From Pseudomonadota bacterium (GTDB lineage Bacteria > Desulfobacterota > Anaeroferrophillalia > Anaeroferrophillales > Tharpellaceae), in NCBI GenBank assembly GCA_015486445.1, contig WFRT01000111.1, forward strand, positions 1 to 15,154: a stretch of 15,154 nucleotides of DNA, in the 5' to 3' direction. The notes under the pieces are model-generated. The model was not told the origin of the DNA. It did no database searches and worked only from the letters and a program-made list of their open reading frames with translations. Both the position numbers and the translations under genes were made by a program. Position 1 is the stretch's first letter; each line of letters starts with the position of its first letter. Shown one piece after another: positions 1 to 8,232 of this stretch.

Positions 1-1550
1 CCCCGACCCCGCTCGGTGAAGGCAAGACCACGACCAGCATGGGCCTGGTCCAGGGCCTCGGCCTGATGGGCAAGAAGGTGGTCGGCGCCATCCGTCAACC
101 CTCCGGCGGCCCGACCTTCAACGTCAAGGGTTCGGCGGCCGGCGGCGGTCTCGCCCAGACCATTCCCCTGACCCCGTTCTCCCTCGGCCTGACCGGCGAC
201 ATCGACAACATCATGAACGCCCACAACCTGATGATGGTCGCCCTGACCTCGCGCATGCAGCACGAGCAGAACAACACCGACGAGTTCCTGGCCAAAAAGA
301 ACCTCAAACGCCTCGACATCGACCCCAACCGGGTCGAGGTCAAGTGGATCATCGACTTCTGCGCCCAGGCCCTGCGCCACATCGTCATCGGCCTCGGCGG
401 CCGCCTCGACGGAATGACCATGGAATCGGGCTTCGCGATCGCCGTCTCCTCCGAGATCATGGCTATCCTGGCCGTGGCCAAGGACCTCAAGGACCTGCGT
501 GAGCGCATCGGCAAGATCATCGTCGCCTACAACAAGACCGGCCAGCCGGTGACCACCGAGGATCTCGATGTCGCCGGCGCCATGACCGCCTGGATGGTCA
601 AGGCCCTCAACCCGAACCTGCTCCAGACCGTCGAGGGTCAGCCGGTCTTCGTCCATGCCGGTCCCTTCGCCAACATCGCCATCGGCCAGTCCTCGATCAT
701 TGCCGACCGCATCGGTCTGAAACTGGCCGACTACCTGGTCACCGAGTCCGGCTTCGGCGCCGACATCGGTTTCGAGAAGTTCTGGAACTTAAAGTGCCGC
801 TTCTCCGGCCTGACCCCGAACTGTTCGGTCATCGTCGCCACGGTCCGCGCCCTGAAGATGCACGGCGGCGGCCCCGAAGTCGTTCCCGGCCGTCCCCTGG
901 CCAAGGAATACACCGAGGAGAACATCGAACTCGTCCGCAAGGGCTGCTGCAACGTCGTCGCCCACATTGAAACCGTCAAGAAGGCCGGCATCAACCCGGT
1001 CGTCTGCATCAACAGCTTCTACACCGACACCGAGGCCGAAATCGCCGTGATCCGGGAAGAAGCTGAAAAAGCCGGGGCCCGCTGCGCCGTCTCCCGGCAC
1101 TGGCAGTATGGCGGTGAAGGCGCCCAGGAGCTTTGCGAAGCGGTTATCGCCGCCTGTGAAGAGCCCACCCACTTCAGGTTCCTCTACGAGGACAGCACCC
1201 CGCTCAAGGAGCGCATCGAGCTGCTGGCCAAGGAGGTCTACGGGGCCGACGGCGCCACTTTCACCGACGAAGCCCTGAAAAAGATCGAGGTCATCGACAA
1301 CGATCCCGAGCTCTCCAAGCTCGGAACCTGCATGGTCAAGACCCATCTTTCGCTTTCGCACGACCCGGCTCTCAAGGGCCGGCCGAAAGGCTTCATGTTC
1401 CCGATTCGCGACGTCCTCATCTACCAGGGCGCCGGCTTCTGCGTACCCCTGGCCGGAACCATCAAGCTGATGCCGGGTACGGCCTCTGATCCGGCCTACC
1501 GCCGCATCGACGTCGACACCGAAACCGGCCAGGTCAAGGGCCTCTTCTAG
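1..1550 (+). CDS. fhs: Formate--tetrahydrofolate ligase (5' truncated by window edge)
   Basis: ATP-dependent ligation of formate to tetrahydrofolate giving 10-formyl-THF, the entry step of the methyl branch of the acetyl-CoA pathway; cytoplasmic. The reading frame is open from base 3 and already encodes the ATP-binding loop TPLGEGKTT, so the true start lies outside the window, probably some 60 codons upstream; the ATG at 39 is internal. About 515 residues are visible. Family signatures are the glycine-rich VKGSAAGGG (near 126-152), VATVRALKMHGGG (near 837-872) and the C-terminal pattern IDVDTETGQVKGLF. The first signature deviates from the usual KGGAAGGGY (Ser for Gly, Leu for Tyr), pointing to a divergent clade of the enzyme. 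It lies upstream of acsV in the same direction, separated by about 210 bp with two hairpins. Identity is very secure. Confidence 0.97.
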   Translation, partial: PTPLGEGKTTTSMGLVQGLGLMGKKVVGAIRQPSGGPTFNVKGSAAGGGLAQTIPLTPFSLGLTGDIDNIMNAHNLMMVALTSRMQHEQNNTDEFLAKKNLKRLDIDPNRVEVKWIIDFCAQALRHIVIGLGGRLDGMTMESGFAIAVSSEIMAILAVAKDLKDLRERIGKIIVAYNKTGQPVTTEDLDVAGAMTAWMVKALNPNLLQTVEGQPVFVHAGPFANIAIGQSSIIADRIGLKLADYLVTESGFGADIGFEKFWNLKCRFSGLTPNCSVIVATVRALKMHGGGPEVVPGRPLAKEYTEENIELVRKGCCNVVAHIETVKKAGINPVVCINSFYTDTEAEIAVIREEAEKAGARCAVSRHWQYGGEGAQELCEAVIAACEEPTHFRFLYEDSTPLKERIELLAKEVYGADGATFTDEALKKIEVIDNDPELSKLGTCMVKTHLSLSHDPALKGRPKGFMFPIRDVLIYQGAGFCVPLAGTIKLMPGTASDPAYRRIDVDTETGQVKGLF

Positions 1551-1590
1551 AAGAGGATCTTAACTTCGCTTAACACCAATGTTAAAGATC

Positions 1591-1620
1591 GCGGCCCCGG
1601 CGGCCAACGGCCGGGGCCGC
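1591..1620 (+). terminator. GC-rich hairpin after fhs (possible terminator or attenuator)
   Basis: A perfect 10-bp stem (GCGGCCCCGG / CCGGGGCCGC) with a 10-nt loop begins 40 nt after the fhs stop. It has no U-run after it, so it is not a classical intrinsic terminator. It may pause polymerase, protect the fhs mRNA 3' end or assist factor-dependent termination. Confidence 0.45.
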
Positions 1621-1639
1621 GGTTGACAGACCTGAAAAA

Positions 1640-1680
1640 CTGGAGTATGGGGGGTGTTTCCCCCTGCTCCAGCTTTTGCG
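1640..1680 (+). terminator. Second hairpin with short T-run before acsV
   Basis: CTGGAG and CTCCAG (1640-1645 and 1667-1672) form an outer stem around an inner GGGGG/CCCCC stem, followed by CTTTTGCGTTT. With the hairpin at 1591-1620 this makes a tandem structured spacer. The T-run is only four bases and interrupted, so any termination would be partial. Confidence 0.3.
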
Positions 1681-1702
1681 TTTAGGGCAACCTGCATATA
1701 AC
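1676..1702 (+). promoter_or_regulatory. Weak promoter candidate upstream of acsV
   Basis: A TATAAC hexamer (1697-1702, five of six against TATAAT) lies 59 nt before the acsV start. The best -35 match, TTGCGT (1676-1681), is poor and the spacing is only 15. It would allow acsV-acsF to be transcribed independently of fhs. Low confidence. Confidence 0.22.
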
Positions 1703-1760
1703 GCTTTTTGACTGTTCTTAAATTCACTAACCGGCCGCACGTGAAGGAAATTCGACGACC

Positions 1761-3749
1761 ATGCCCAAACCAGCCCACCAGGTTACTTTTCTTCCCAACG
1801 ACCTCACTTTCGAGGTTTTCAAGGACGGTGAAAATCTGCTCCGGGTGGCGATTGCCGCCGGGGTTCACATCAACGCCTCCTGCGGCGGCAACGGCGCCTG
1901 CGGCAAGTGCCGGGTAATCATCGACAAGGGCAGGGTCGAAGCCGAGCATTCGGCCAAGATCAGCGACGAGGAGTGGGAAAAGGGCTACCGGCTGGCCTGC
2001 ACCTGCAAGGTGATTGACGATCTGGTGGTAACCATCCCGCCGGAATCCCGGATCGACAACTCGGTCCTGCGCAAGGATCTCGGGCAAAAGCAGCACACCC
2101 TGATGGCCCGTGATCTCAACTCCCTGGTTCAGGGGGTGCGGATCAATCCGGCCGTCAGCAAGTACTACCTTGAACTTCCGCCCCCGACCCTGGATGACAA
2201 TCTGAGCGACCTCGGCCGCCTGATGCGGGAAATCAAGAACCAGCACGGCCTCGACAACATATCTTCCGACTATTTTCTCCTTCGTCGCCTGCCCCGGCTG
2301 CTGCGCGAGGCCGACTGGAAGGTTACCGTCACCCTGGTCTACAATCCCAAGGGTCTGAAACTGATCGACGTCGAAATCGGCGACACCCGCGCCGCCAACT
2401 ATTCAATTATTATTGACATCGGCACGACTACGGTCCAGGGGCAGCTGCTGAACCTCAACGCCTCGTATGAGGCCGAGGAACGCTCGGTGGTCAAGGACCT
2501 CGACACCGACCTGCTGGTCGCGGCCGACGCCAAGTACAACTCCCAGGTCCGCTTCGGCGAGGATGTCATCTCGCGGATCGTTTTCGCCCTCAAGGGAGAC
2601 GGCCTCAACCAGCTCCACCGATCGATCATCGGCGATCTCAACGAAATCATCAACAACCTGGTCGACAAGGGCGGCATCGAGAAAGACCAGATCTCCCACG
2701 TCATCGTTGCCGCCAACACGACGATGACCCAGTTTTTCCTTGAAATCGATCCCAAATACATCCGCGAGGATCCCTACGTCCCGGCCGCCAACTTCTTTCC
2801 CCCGGCCCGGGCCATGGACCTGGGGCTCGACCTGCCCGATTACATCCACGTTTACACCTTTCCGGCCGTCGCCTCCTACGTCGGCGGCGACATCGTGGCC
2901 GGGGTTTTGGGTTCCGGCATTTTCCAGCGCGAGGAGCTGACCCTGTTCATGGATGTCGGCACCAATGGTGAAATCGTCCTCGGCAACTGCGACTGGCTGG
3001 TCTGCACCTCCTGTTCGGCCGGCCCGGCCTTCGAGGGCGGCGGCATCAAGTTCGGCATGCGGGCCACCACCGGGGCGATCGAACAGATTCGCATCAACCC
3101 GGAAAATTTCGAGCCCATGCTGCTTACCATCGGCAAAAAGAAACCGCTCGGCATCTGCGGTTCCGGCATCATCGAGGCAATCGCCGAAATGCTCCTGGTC
3201 GGCATCATCGAACCCAACGGCAAATTCCGCCGCGACCTCGACACCTGGCGCATCCGCAAGGGTGAAACCGGCTGGGAATATGTTCTGGCCGACGCCGACC
3301 AGAGTGCCGAGGGGCTCGAGGAGATCACCATCACTGAGAGTGACATCGACAACATTATCCGCACCAAGGCGGCCATCTACGCCGGCTGCCGGATCCTGCT
3401 CGAAAGCGTGGGCCTGAGCTTTGCCGAACTCGACCGCTTCATTATCGCCGGGGGGTTCGGCAAATACATCAACCTCGAACGGGCCATCACCATCGGCCTG
3501 CTGCCGGAACTGGATCATAAAAAATTCATGTTTGTCGGCAACGGGGCCCTGCTCGGCGACCGCCTGGTTTCGGTCTCCCGCGAGATGGCGGCCGAGGCCC
3601 GCAAGGTGGCCGAAATGATGACCAACATCGAACTCGCCAACAACATGAAATTCATGGAAGAGTATGTCGCGGCCCAGTTCCTGCCCCATACCGATACCAA
3701 GGCTTTCCCCGGCATCATGACCATGCTCCAGGGCGACAAGAAGGGTTAA
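1761..3749 (+). CDS. acsV: Reductive activator of the corrinoid iron-sulfur protein (RACE family, AcsV/RACo)
   Basis: ATP-dependent reductive activator that returns adventitiously oxidised Co(II) corrinoid of AcsCD to the active Co(I) state. The 662-aa protein has an N-terminal plant-type [2Fe-2S] ferredoxin domain (about residues 8-96) with ligand spacing C41-x5-C47-x2-C50-x29-C80. It then has a linker/middle region and a C-terminal ASKHA-type ATPase domain with IDIGTTT (D219), MDVGTNGE (D398), CSAGPAFEGGG and IAGGFGKYINLERA (near 562-575). This architecture and length match RACo of Carboxydothermus. The ATG at 1761 has AAGGA about 13 nt upstream, a loose ribosome site, but the ferredoxin domain begins straight after it, which supports the start. 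It is followed after 26 nt by acsF, probably in the same transcript. Related RamA-type activators serve other methyltransferases; the acs context selects AcsV. Confidence 0.93.
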   Translation: MPKPAHQVTFLPNDLTFEVFKDGENLLRVAIAAGVHINASCGGNGACGKCRVIIDKGRVEAEHSAKISDEEWEKGYRLACTCKVIDDLVVTIPPESRIDNSVLRKDLGQKQHTLMARDLNSLVQGVRINPAVSKYYLELPPPTLDDNLSDLGRLMREIKNQHGLDNISSDYFLLRRLPRLLREADWKVTVTLVYNPKGLKLIDVEIGDTRAANYSIIIDIGTTTVQGQLLNLNASYEAEERSVVKDLDTDLLVAADAKYNSQVRFGEDVISRIVFALKGDGLNQLHRSIIGDLNEIINNLVDKGGIEKDQISHVIVAANTTMTQFFLEIDPKYIREDPYVPAANFFPPARAMDLGLDLPDYIHVYTFPAVASYVGGDIVAGVLGSGIFQREELTLFMDVGTNGEIVLGNCDWLVCTSCSAGPAFEGGGIKFGMRATTGAIEQIRINPENFEPMLLTIGKKKPLGICGSGIIEAIAEMLLVGIIEPNGKFRRDLDTWRIRKGETGWEYVLADADQSAEGLEEITITESDIDNIIRTKAAIYAGCRILLESVGLSFAELDRFIIAGGFGKYINLERAITIGLLPELDHKKFMFVGNGALLGDRLVSVSREMAAEARKVAEMMTNIELANNMKFMEEYVAAQFLPHTDTKAFPGIMTMLQGDKKG

Positions 3750-3775
3750 CCAATTTTCAGGAGGCTGTGCCAGGA

Positions 3776-4528
3776 ATGGGAAAAACCATCGCCGTCGCCG
3801 GCAAGGGCGGCACCGGCAAAACCACTCTCATCGGATTGATCCTGCGCTGGATGGCGGAACAGGGAATGAAACCGATTCTGGCGGTTGACGCCGACGCCAA
3901 CGCCAATCTCGGCGAGGTTCTCGACGTCGAGGTGCCCGGCACCATCGGAGACCTGCGGGAAGGGATGAAGACCGAGGTGCCGACCGGGATGACCAAGGAG
4001 GCTTACATGGAATACCATATCCAGAACCTCCTGGTCGAAACCGGCACCTATGATCTCCTGACCATGGGCCGGCCGGAGGGAGCCGGCTGCTACTGTTACG
4101 CCAATTCGCTGTGTACCAAGTTCATCGACTTCATGGTCAAGGAGTATGAATACGTAGTCATCGACAACGAAGCCGGCATGGAACATTTAAGCCGCCTGCT
4201 GACCAAGGAGATCGACCTCCTGCTGGTGGTTTCGGACCCCAGCCTCAGGGGTATCCGCACCGCCGGCCGCATCAAGGAACTGGTCGAGGAAATCAAGCTC
4301 AAGGTCGGTCGCCTGGCTCTCGTCGTCAACCGGGCTCCGGAAGGCAGACTGGCCGGAGAAGCCTGCAAGCTGATCGATGAAATCGGCATCGAACTGGCCG
4401 GCGTCATCCCCGACGACCCCTTGATCGCCGAGTTTGACCGCGAGGGCAAAGCCACCGTCAAGCTCCCGGCCGAGGCGGCCTCCTACCAGGTTCTCGGAGA
4501 GATAATGCCGAAAATATTTCCCTATTAA
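3776..4528 (+). CDS. acsF: AcsF/CooC-family nickel-insertion ATPase
   Basis: MinD/SIMIBI-class ATPase that couples ATP hydrolysis to nickel delivery to CODH or, for AcsF, to the A-cluster of acetyl-CoA synthase. About 250 aa, normal for the family. Visible motifs are the deviant Walker A GKGGTGKTT (residues 9-17), DADANANLG after the first strand, the metal-binding CxC (C105, C107, in GCYCYANSLC) and the family hallmark DNEAGMEHLSR. Start choice: a GTG at 3767 in the same frame lies only 2 nt after AGGAGG (3759-3764), too close. The ATG at 3776 is 11 nt after it and gives the usual N-terminus MGKTIAVAGKGG. It sits between acsV and acsD, the position acsF takes in the Moorella-type cluster. 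A cooC assignment (maturing CODH) cannot be excluded from sequence alone. Confidence 0.9.
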   Translation: MGKTIAVAGKGGTGKTTLIGLILRWMAEQGMKPILAVDADANANLGEVLDVEVPGTIGDLREGMKTEVPTGMTKEAYMEYHIQNLLVETGTYDLLTMGRPEGAGCYCYANSLCTKFIDFMVKEYEYVVIDNEAGMEHLSRLLTKEIDLLLVVSDPSLRGIRTAGRIKELVEEIKLKVGRLALVVNRAPEGRLAGEACKLIDEIGIELAGVIPDDPLIAEFDREGKATVKLPAEAASYQVLGEIMPKIFPY

Positions 4529-4547
4529 GAGGCAGGCAATATTTTCC

Positions 4548-4577
4548 TTGAAATATTTTTTGGGATATGTTTATAGT
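4548..4577 (+). promoter_or_regulatory. Sigma70-type promoter candidate for acsD-acsB
   Basis: TTGAAA (4548-4553) and TATAGT (4572-4577), each five of six against consensus, are 18 bp apart in a 206-bp AT-rich gap after acsF, leaving a leader of about 150 nt before acsD. The gap's base composition contrasts sharply with the GC-rich genes on either side. Confidence 0.5.
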
Positions 4578-4585
4578 CCCGCGCT

Positions 4586-4613
4586 TTGTGAATATACAAT
4601 GTACAACTATTAG
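4586..4613 (+). promoter_or_regulatory. Second promoter candidate in the acsD leader
   Basis: TTGTGA (4586-4591), a 16-nt gap and TATTAG (4608-4613). The surrounding 15-mer ACAACTATTAGAGAT recurs with one change (ACAATTATTAGAGAT) at the promoter of the second riboswitch, which raises the chance that it is functional. Confidence 0.35.
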
Positions 4614-4734
4614 AGATTTCTGATTATTCAACCGGGAAAACCCGCCGCAACGGCGTTCATAATACAACCTTTTCATAACCAGTTCCATTTAACCAAAACA
4701 TCTAACCCATCAACTCTAACAGGAGGAACATCTG

Positions 4735-5682
4735 ATGGCATTTTCAGCACTGACAGAGAAGTATTCCGGAAAAATGGGCACCCTGACCTTTGGCAGCGGT
4801 GACCAGGCGATCACCGTTGGCGGTCAGGCCGCCATGCCTTTCTGCACCTTTGACGGTGAAATTCCGAACAAGCCCATCGTGGCCATGGAAGTTTACGACG
4901 TCGTTGATCCGGAATGGCCGGCCGCCGTGGTCGACCCTTTCAAGGATGTAATCAATGACCCGATCGCCTGGGCCAAGAAGAACATTGACGAGTACGGTGC
5001 CAAGGCGATCTGCCTGCAGCTCGCCTCGACCGACCCCAACGGTGAAAACAAAAGCGCCGACTACGCCGCCGAACTGGTCAGCAAGATGATTGAAGCCATC
5101 TCGGTTCCCCTGGTGGTCTGGGGCAGCGGCAACGTCGAAAAAGACGCCGAAGTCCTCTCCAAGATCTGTGAAGTCAACGAAGGCAAAAACCTCCTCATCG
5201 GCCCGGCCGTCGAAGAGAACTACAAAAAAATCGCCGCCGCCTGTCTCGGCTACGGCCACAACGTGGTCTCCCAGAGCCCGATCGATGTCAACATGGCCAA
5301 GCAGATGAACATCCTGATCAGCAACCTCGGCCTGCCGATGGACAAGATCATCATGGAGCCTTCAACCGGCGCCCTGGGCTACGGGGTTGAATACTCCTAC
5401 TCGGTCATGGAGCGGATCTCGCTGGCCGCCCTGGCCCAGAACGACGAGAAGATGCAGTGCCCGATCACCAACGACCTCGGCAAGGAGTGCTGGAAGGCCC
5501 GTGAAGTCAAGCTGACGGAAGAAGAGGAGCCCGCTTTCGGTCCCGACCTGGAAAAACGCGGCGTTCTCTGGGAAGCAATCACCGGTTTTGACATGCTCCT
5601 GGCCGGCTCCAACCTGCTGATCATGCGCAACCCCAAGGCCGTCAAACTGGTCGAAGAGTGCATTGACGAATTGCTGGCTTAA
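4735..5682 (+). CDS. acsD: Corrinoid iron-sulfur protein small subunit (CODH/ACS delta subunit)
   Basis: Small, TIM-barrel subunit of the heterodimeric corrinoid iron-sulfur protein. It helps hold the corrinoid and carries the methyl group between AcsE and AcsB; cytoplasmic. The 315-aa length is normal. Recognisable stretches are VGGQAAMPFCTFDGEIPNKP near the N-terminus, ICLQLASTDP and VPLVVWGSGN in the barrel, and IIMEPSTGALGYGVEYSYSVMER, all typical of the family. An excellent AGGAGG lies 8 nt before the ATG. This is the first gene after the AT-rich promoter gap and is followed by acsB after 73 nt. Its partner AcsC is encoded after acsB and a riboswitch, so the two subunits of one heterodimer are not adjacent. 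Confidence 0.95.
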   Translation: MAFSALTEKYSGKMGTLTFGSGDQAITVGGQAAMPFCTFDGEIPNKPIVAMEVYDVVDPEWPAAVVDPFKDVINDPIAWAKKNIDEYGAKAICLQLASTDPNGENKSADYAAELVSKMIEAISVPLVVWGSGNVEKDAEVLSKICEVNEGKNLLIGPAVEENYKKIAAACLGYGHNVVSQSPIDVNMAKQMNILISNLGLPMDKIIMEPSTGALGYGVEYSYSVMERISLAALAQNDEKMQCPITNDLGKECWKAREVKLTEEEEPAFGPDLEKRGVLWEAITGFDMLLAGSNLLIMRNPKAVKLVEECIDELLA

Positions 5683-5755
5683 TCCACACAGTTGATATTT
5701 ACGAAAATCTTCGCCTAAAAAAGCAGGCAAGAAGTCTGCACCAGGAGGAAAAAAC

Positions 5756-7984
5756 ATGTCCAAACTGATTATCACCGCCGCCATCCGCGGGGCCCACGCT
5801 ATCGTCGACCGGGTCGAGGGCAAAGTCAACGCCGCCATCCAGGAATATGGCGCCGACAAGGAAGTCAACCTGCCCAATACCGCCTACTACCTGCCCGTTA
5901 TCTACGGCATCACCGGCTACAAGGTTGAAAAGCTGGGCGACATGCCCGGGGTCATCGAAAAGTGCCGCCAGCTGCTGCCGGAACTGCCGGCTGAAAACGC
6001 CTGGCTGCCGTACCTCGGACCCGGCCTCGACGCCGGCATGGCGACCGCTTTCGCTTTCGAACTGGAAGAGTCCCTTTTGTATCTCGATCCCGACAAGTGC
6101 CCCTACCTGCCAAGCAAGGAAGACCCGGAAGACACCGATCCCGACATCTGGCTCGGCGCCGCCGACGACATCATCCTGCGTAAGCGCGGGGTCGAGTTCG
6201 TTGACGGTTCGGCTCCCGGCTTCGCCGCCGTGGTCGGCGCCGCCAAGGATGTCGAAACCGCCATCAAGATCGCCAAGGAACTCCAGGAAAAGAGCATCTA
6301 CGTCTTCATGGCGAGCTCCAATCCGAATGGCGTATCCTTTGCCGAGCAGCTCCATGAGGGCGGTGTTCAGGTAGGCTGGAACACCCGTCTCGTGCCTTTC
6401 GGCAAACCGACTTCGGCCGCCATCCACGCTCTCGGTTTCGCGACCCGCGCGGCCCTGACCTTCGGCGGCAAGACTCCCGGCGACTTCAAGGAAGTCCTGA
6501 AATACAGTAAGGATCGCGTCTTCGCCTTCGTCCTCGCCCTCGACGAGGTCGACGACGAGAAATACGCGGCCGCGGCCGGCTGCATCAACTGGGGTTACCC
6601 GACGATCGCCGATACCGACATTCCCGAAATCCTGCCGACCGGTATCTGCACCTACGAGCATGTCGTCTCCAACATCCCGCAGGAAGAGATTGTCTCCAAG
6701 GCGATCGAGGTCCGCGGCCTGAAAATCACGATTGCCAAAATTGACATCCCGATGTCCTACGGTCCCGCTTTCGAAGGTGAACGGATCAAGAAGGACGCCA
6801 TGTTCGTCGAACTCGGCGGTCCCAAGTCGGTGGGCTTCGAGTTTGCCTACTCCAAGCCTCTCGACCAGGTTGAAGATGGCAAGTTCACGGTTGTCGGTCC
6901 CAACATCAAGGATATCGAAGCCGGCGCCCTGCTGCCGATCGGCATCTGGATCGAGCTCGCCGGCCGCAAGCTGCAGGAAGACTTCGAGCCCATCCTCGAA
7001 CGCCAGTGCCACCACCTCTTGAACGGCGCCGAGGGCGTCCTCCACATCGGTCAGCGTGACATCGTCTGGATGCGGGTTTCCAAGAAGGCGGTCGAAGCCG
7101 GCTTTACTCTCGAGCATTTCGGCACCATCCTCCACGCCAAGCTCCACAACGAGTTCGGCGCCATCGTCGACAAGGTCCAGGTCACCATCTTCACCGACGA
7201 AGAGAAGGTCAAGGAACACCTCGAAGTCGCCCGCAAGACCTGGGTCGAGCGTGACAACCGGCTTTCCGACATGAACGACGAGACCACCGAAACCTACTAC
7301 TCCTGCTCACTCTGCCAGTCCTTCGCCCCGACCCATGTCTGCGTCGTGACCCCTGAGCGTCCGGGCCTCTGCGGCGCCTACAACTGGCTGGACTGCCGGG
7401 CTTCCCACGAAATCAACGAGCACGGGCCCAACCAGCCGATCGCCAAGGGCGACGTCGTCGACGAGCGCCTGGGCAAATGGAAAGGGGTTGACGAATTCGT
7501 CGCCCCGGCCTCGGGCAACGCCTTCGAGTCCTTTTCGGCTTACTCGATCCTGGTCGACCCGATGACCTCCTGCGGTTGCTTCGAAGCCATCGCCGCCTGC
7601 CTCTTCGCCGCCAACGGTGTGATGGTCGTCGACCGTGACTACGCCGGTGAAACCCCCTGCGGCATGGCTTTCTCGACCCTGGCCGGCTCGGTCGGCGGCG
7701 GTCTCCAGACCCCGGGTTTTGTCGGTATTTCCAAGTTCTACATCGGCAGTAAGAAGTTTATCTCGGCCGAGGGCGGCATCAAGCGCCTCTGCTGGATGCC
7801 CAAGGCTCTGAAAGAGCAGCTCAAGGATATGATCACCGCCCGCGGCGAGGAAGAAGGAGTTCCGAACCTCTACGACATGATCGCCACCGAAGAAAACGGC
7901 ACCGATGAGGAGACCGTCATGGCCTTCCTGATGGAAGTCGGCCATCCCTGCCTGGAAATGCAGCAGCTGATGGAAATGATGTAA
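5756..7984 (+). CDS. acsB: Acetyl-CoA synthase (CODH/ACS acetyl-CoA synthase subunit)
   Basis: Condenses CO, a methyl group from the corrinoid protein and CoA to acetyl-CoA at a Ni-Ni-[4Fe-4S] A-cluster. The 742-aa length corresponds to the full three-domain bacterial enzyme, including the N-terminal domain that contacts CODH and is missing in archaeal forms. A-cluster ligands are all present with the Moorella spacing: C517, C520, C529 and C539 for the cubane (SCSLC and following) and the C606-G-C608 motif for the distal nickel, with C520 bridging. AGGAGG precedes the ATG by 7 nt. It lies between acsD and the riboswitch that leads acsC. The CODH subunit that would supply CO through the internal tunnel is not encoded here. 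Confidence 0.98.
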   Translation: MSKLIITAAIRGAHAIVDRVEGKVNAAIQEYGADKEVNLPNTAYYLPVIYGITGYKVEKLGDMPGVIEKCRQLLPELPAENAWLPYLGPGLDAGMATAFAFELEESLLYLDPDKCPYLPSKEDPEDTDPDIWLGAADDIILRKRGVEFVDGSAPGFAAVVGAAKDVETAIKIAKELQEKSIYVFMASSNPNGVSFAEQLHEGGVQVGWNTRLVPFGKPTSAAIHALGFATRAALTFGGKTPGDFKEVLKYSKDRVFAFVLALDEVDDEKYAAAAGCINWGYPTIADTDIPEILPTGICTYEHVVSNIPQEEIVSKAIEVRGLKITIAKIDIPMSYGPAFEGERIKKDAMFVELGGPKSVGFEFAYSKPLDQVEDGKFTVVGPNIKDIEAGALLPIGIWIELAGRKLQEDFEPILERQCHHLLNGAEGVLHIGQRDIVWMRVSKKAVEAGFTLEHFGTILHAKLHNEFGAIVDKVQVTIFTDEEKVKEHLEVARKTWVERDNRLSDMNDETTETYYSCSLCQSFAPTHVCVVTPERPGLCGAYNWLDCRASHEINEHGPNQPIAKGDVVDERLGKWKGVDEFVAPASGNAFESFSAYSILVDPMTSCGCFEAIAACLFAANGVMVVDRDYAGETPCGMAFSTLAGSVGGGLQTPGFVGISKFYIGSKKFISAEGGIKRLCWMPKALKEQLKDMITARGEEEGVPNLYDMIATEENGTDEETVMAFLMEVGHPCLEMQQLMEMM

Positions 7985-8013
7985 ATCAAGTTTATTGTTT
8001 ATATTTTTTAACT

Positions 8014-8166
8014 GAACACTGTCGGGACAGGGAATTCCGTGCAAGTCGGAAGCGGGCCCGCCGCTGTAACCGGGGACTGAGGACTCGAAACAAGCCACTG
8101 GGGCAACCTGGGAAGGCCGAGTCCAAGGGATGATCCGGGAGCCAGAAAACCTGACCGGCAGTGTTC
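8014..8166 (+). ncRNA. Cobalamin (B12) riboswitch in the acsB-acsC gap
   Basis: Adenosyl/methylcobalamin-type aptamer. It carries the conserved core CCCGCCGCTGTAACC (8057-8071), the preceding GGGAATTCCGTGCAAGTC-type segment and the B12 box AGCCACTGG (core GCCACTG at 8094-8100). A 12-bp closing P1 helix (8014-8025 with 8155-8166, one G-U pair) fixes the ends. There is no terminator between it and acsC; the 66 nt downstream hold an 8-bp helix (8166-8173 with 8198-8205) whose first base competes with P1. Control is therefore probably translational or by another mechanism. It sits inside the acs gene run, directly upstream of the corrinoid-binding subunit. Confidence 0.93.
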
Positions 8167-8232
8167 CTCAACAAAGCAAGTACGAGGCGAAAGATCATGT
8201 TGGGGACAGACACAGAAAAAGGAGAAGTCTGA

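Noticed and set aside
2403..3689. 428-codon minus-strand open frame opposite acsV
   Set aside because: Shadow of acsV with the same repetitive D/G/V-rich composition and no recognisable motif.
3767..3775. GTG at 3767 as the acsF start
   Set aside because: Only 2 nt after AGGAGG; the in-frame ATG at 3776 gives the family N-terminus and workable spacing.
4539..4560. AT-only hairpin AATATTT/AAATATT with T-run after acsF as a terminator
   Set aside because: A 7-bp A-T stem is too weak, and the same bases form the -35 region of a better-supported promoter.
5699..7219. 506-codon open frame on the minus strand opposite acsB
   Set aside because: Composition (rich in D, G, V and L) is that of an antisense shadow of a GC-rich gene, no domain is recognisable, and acsB is certain on the other strand.
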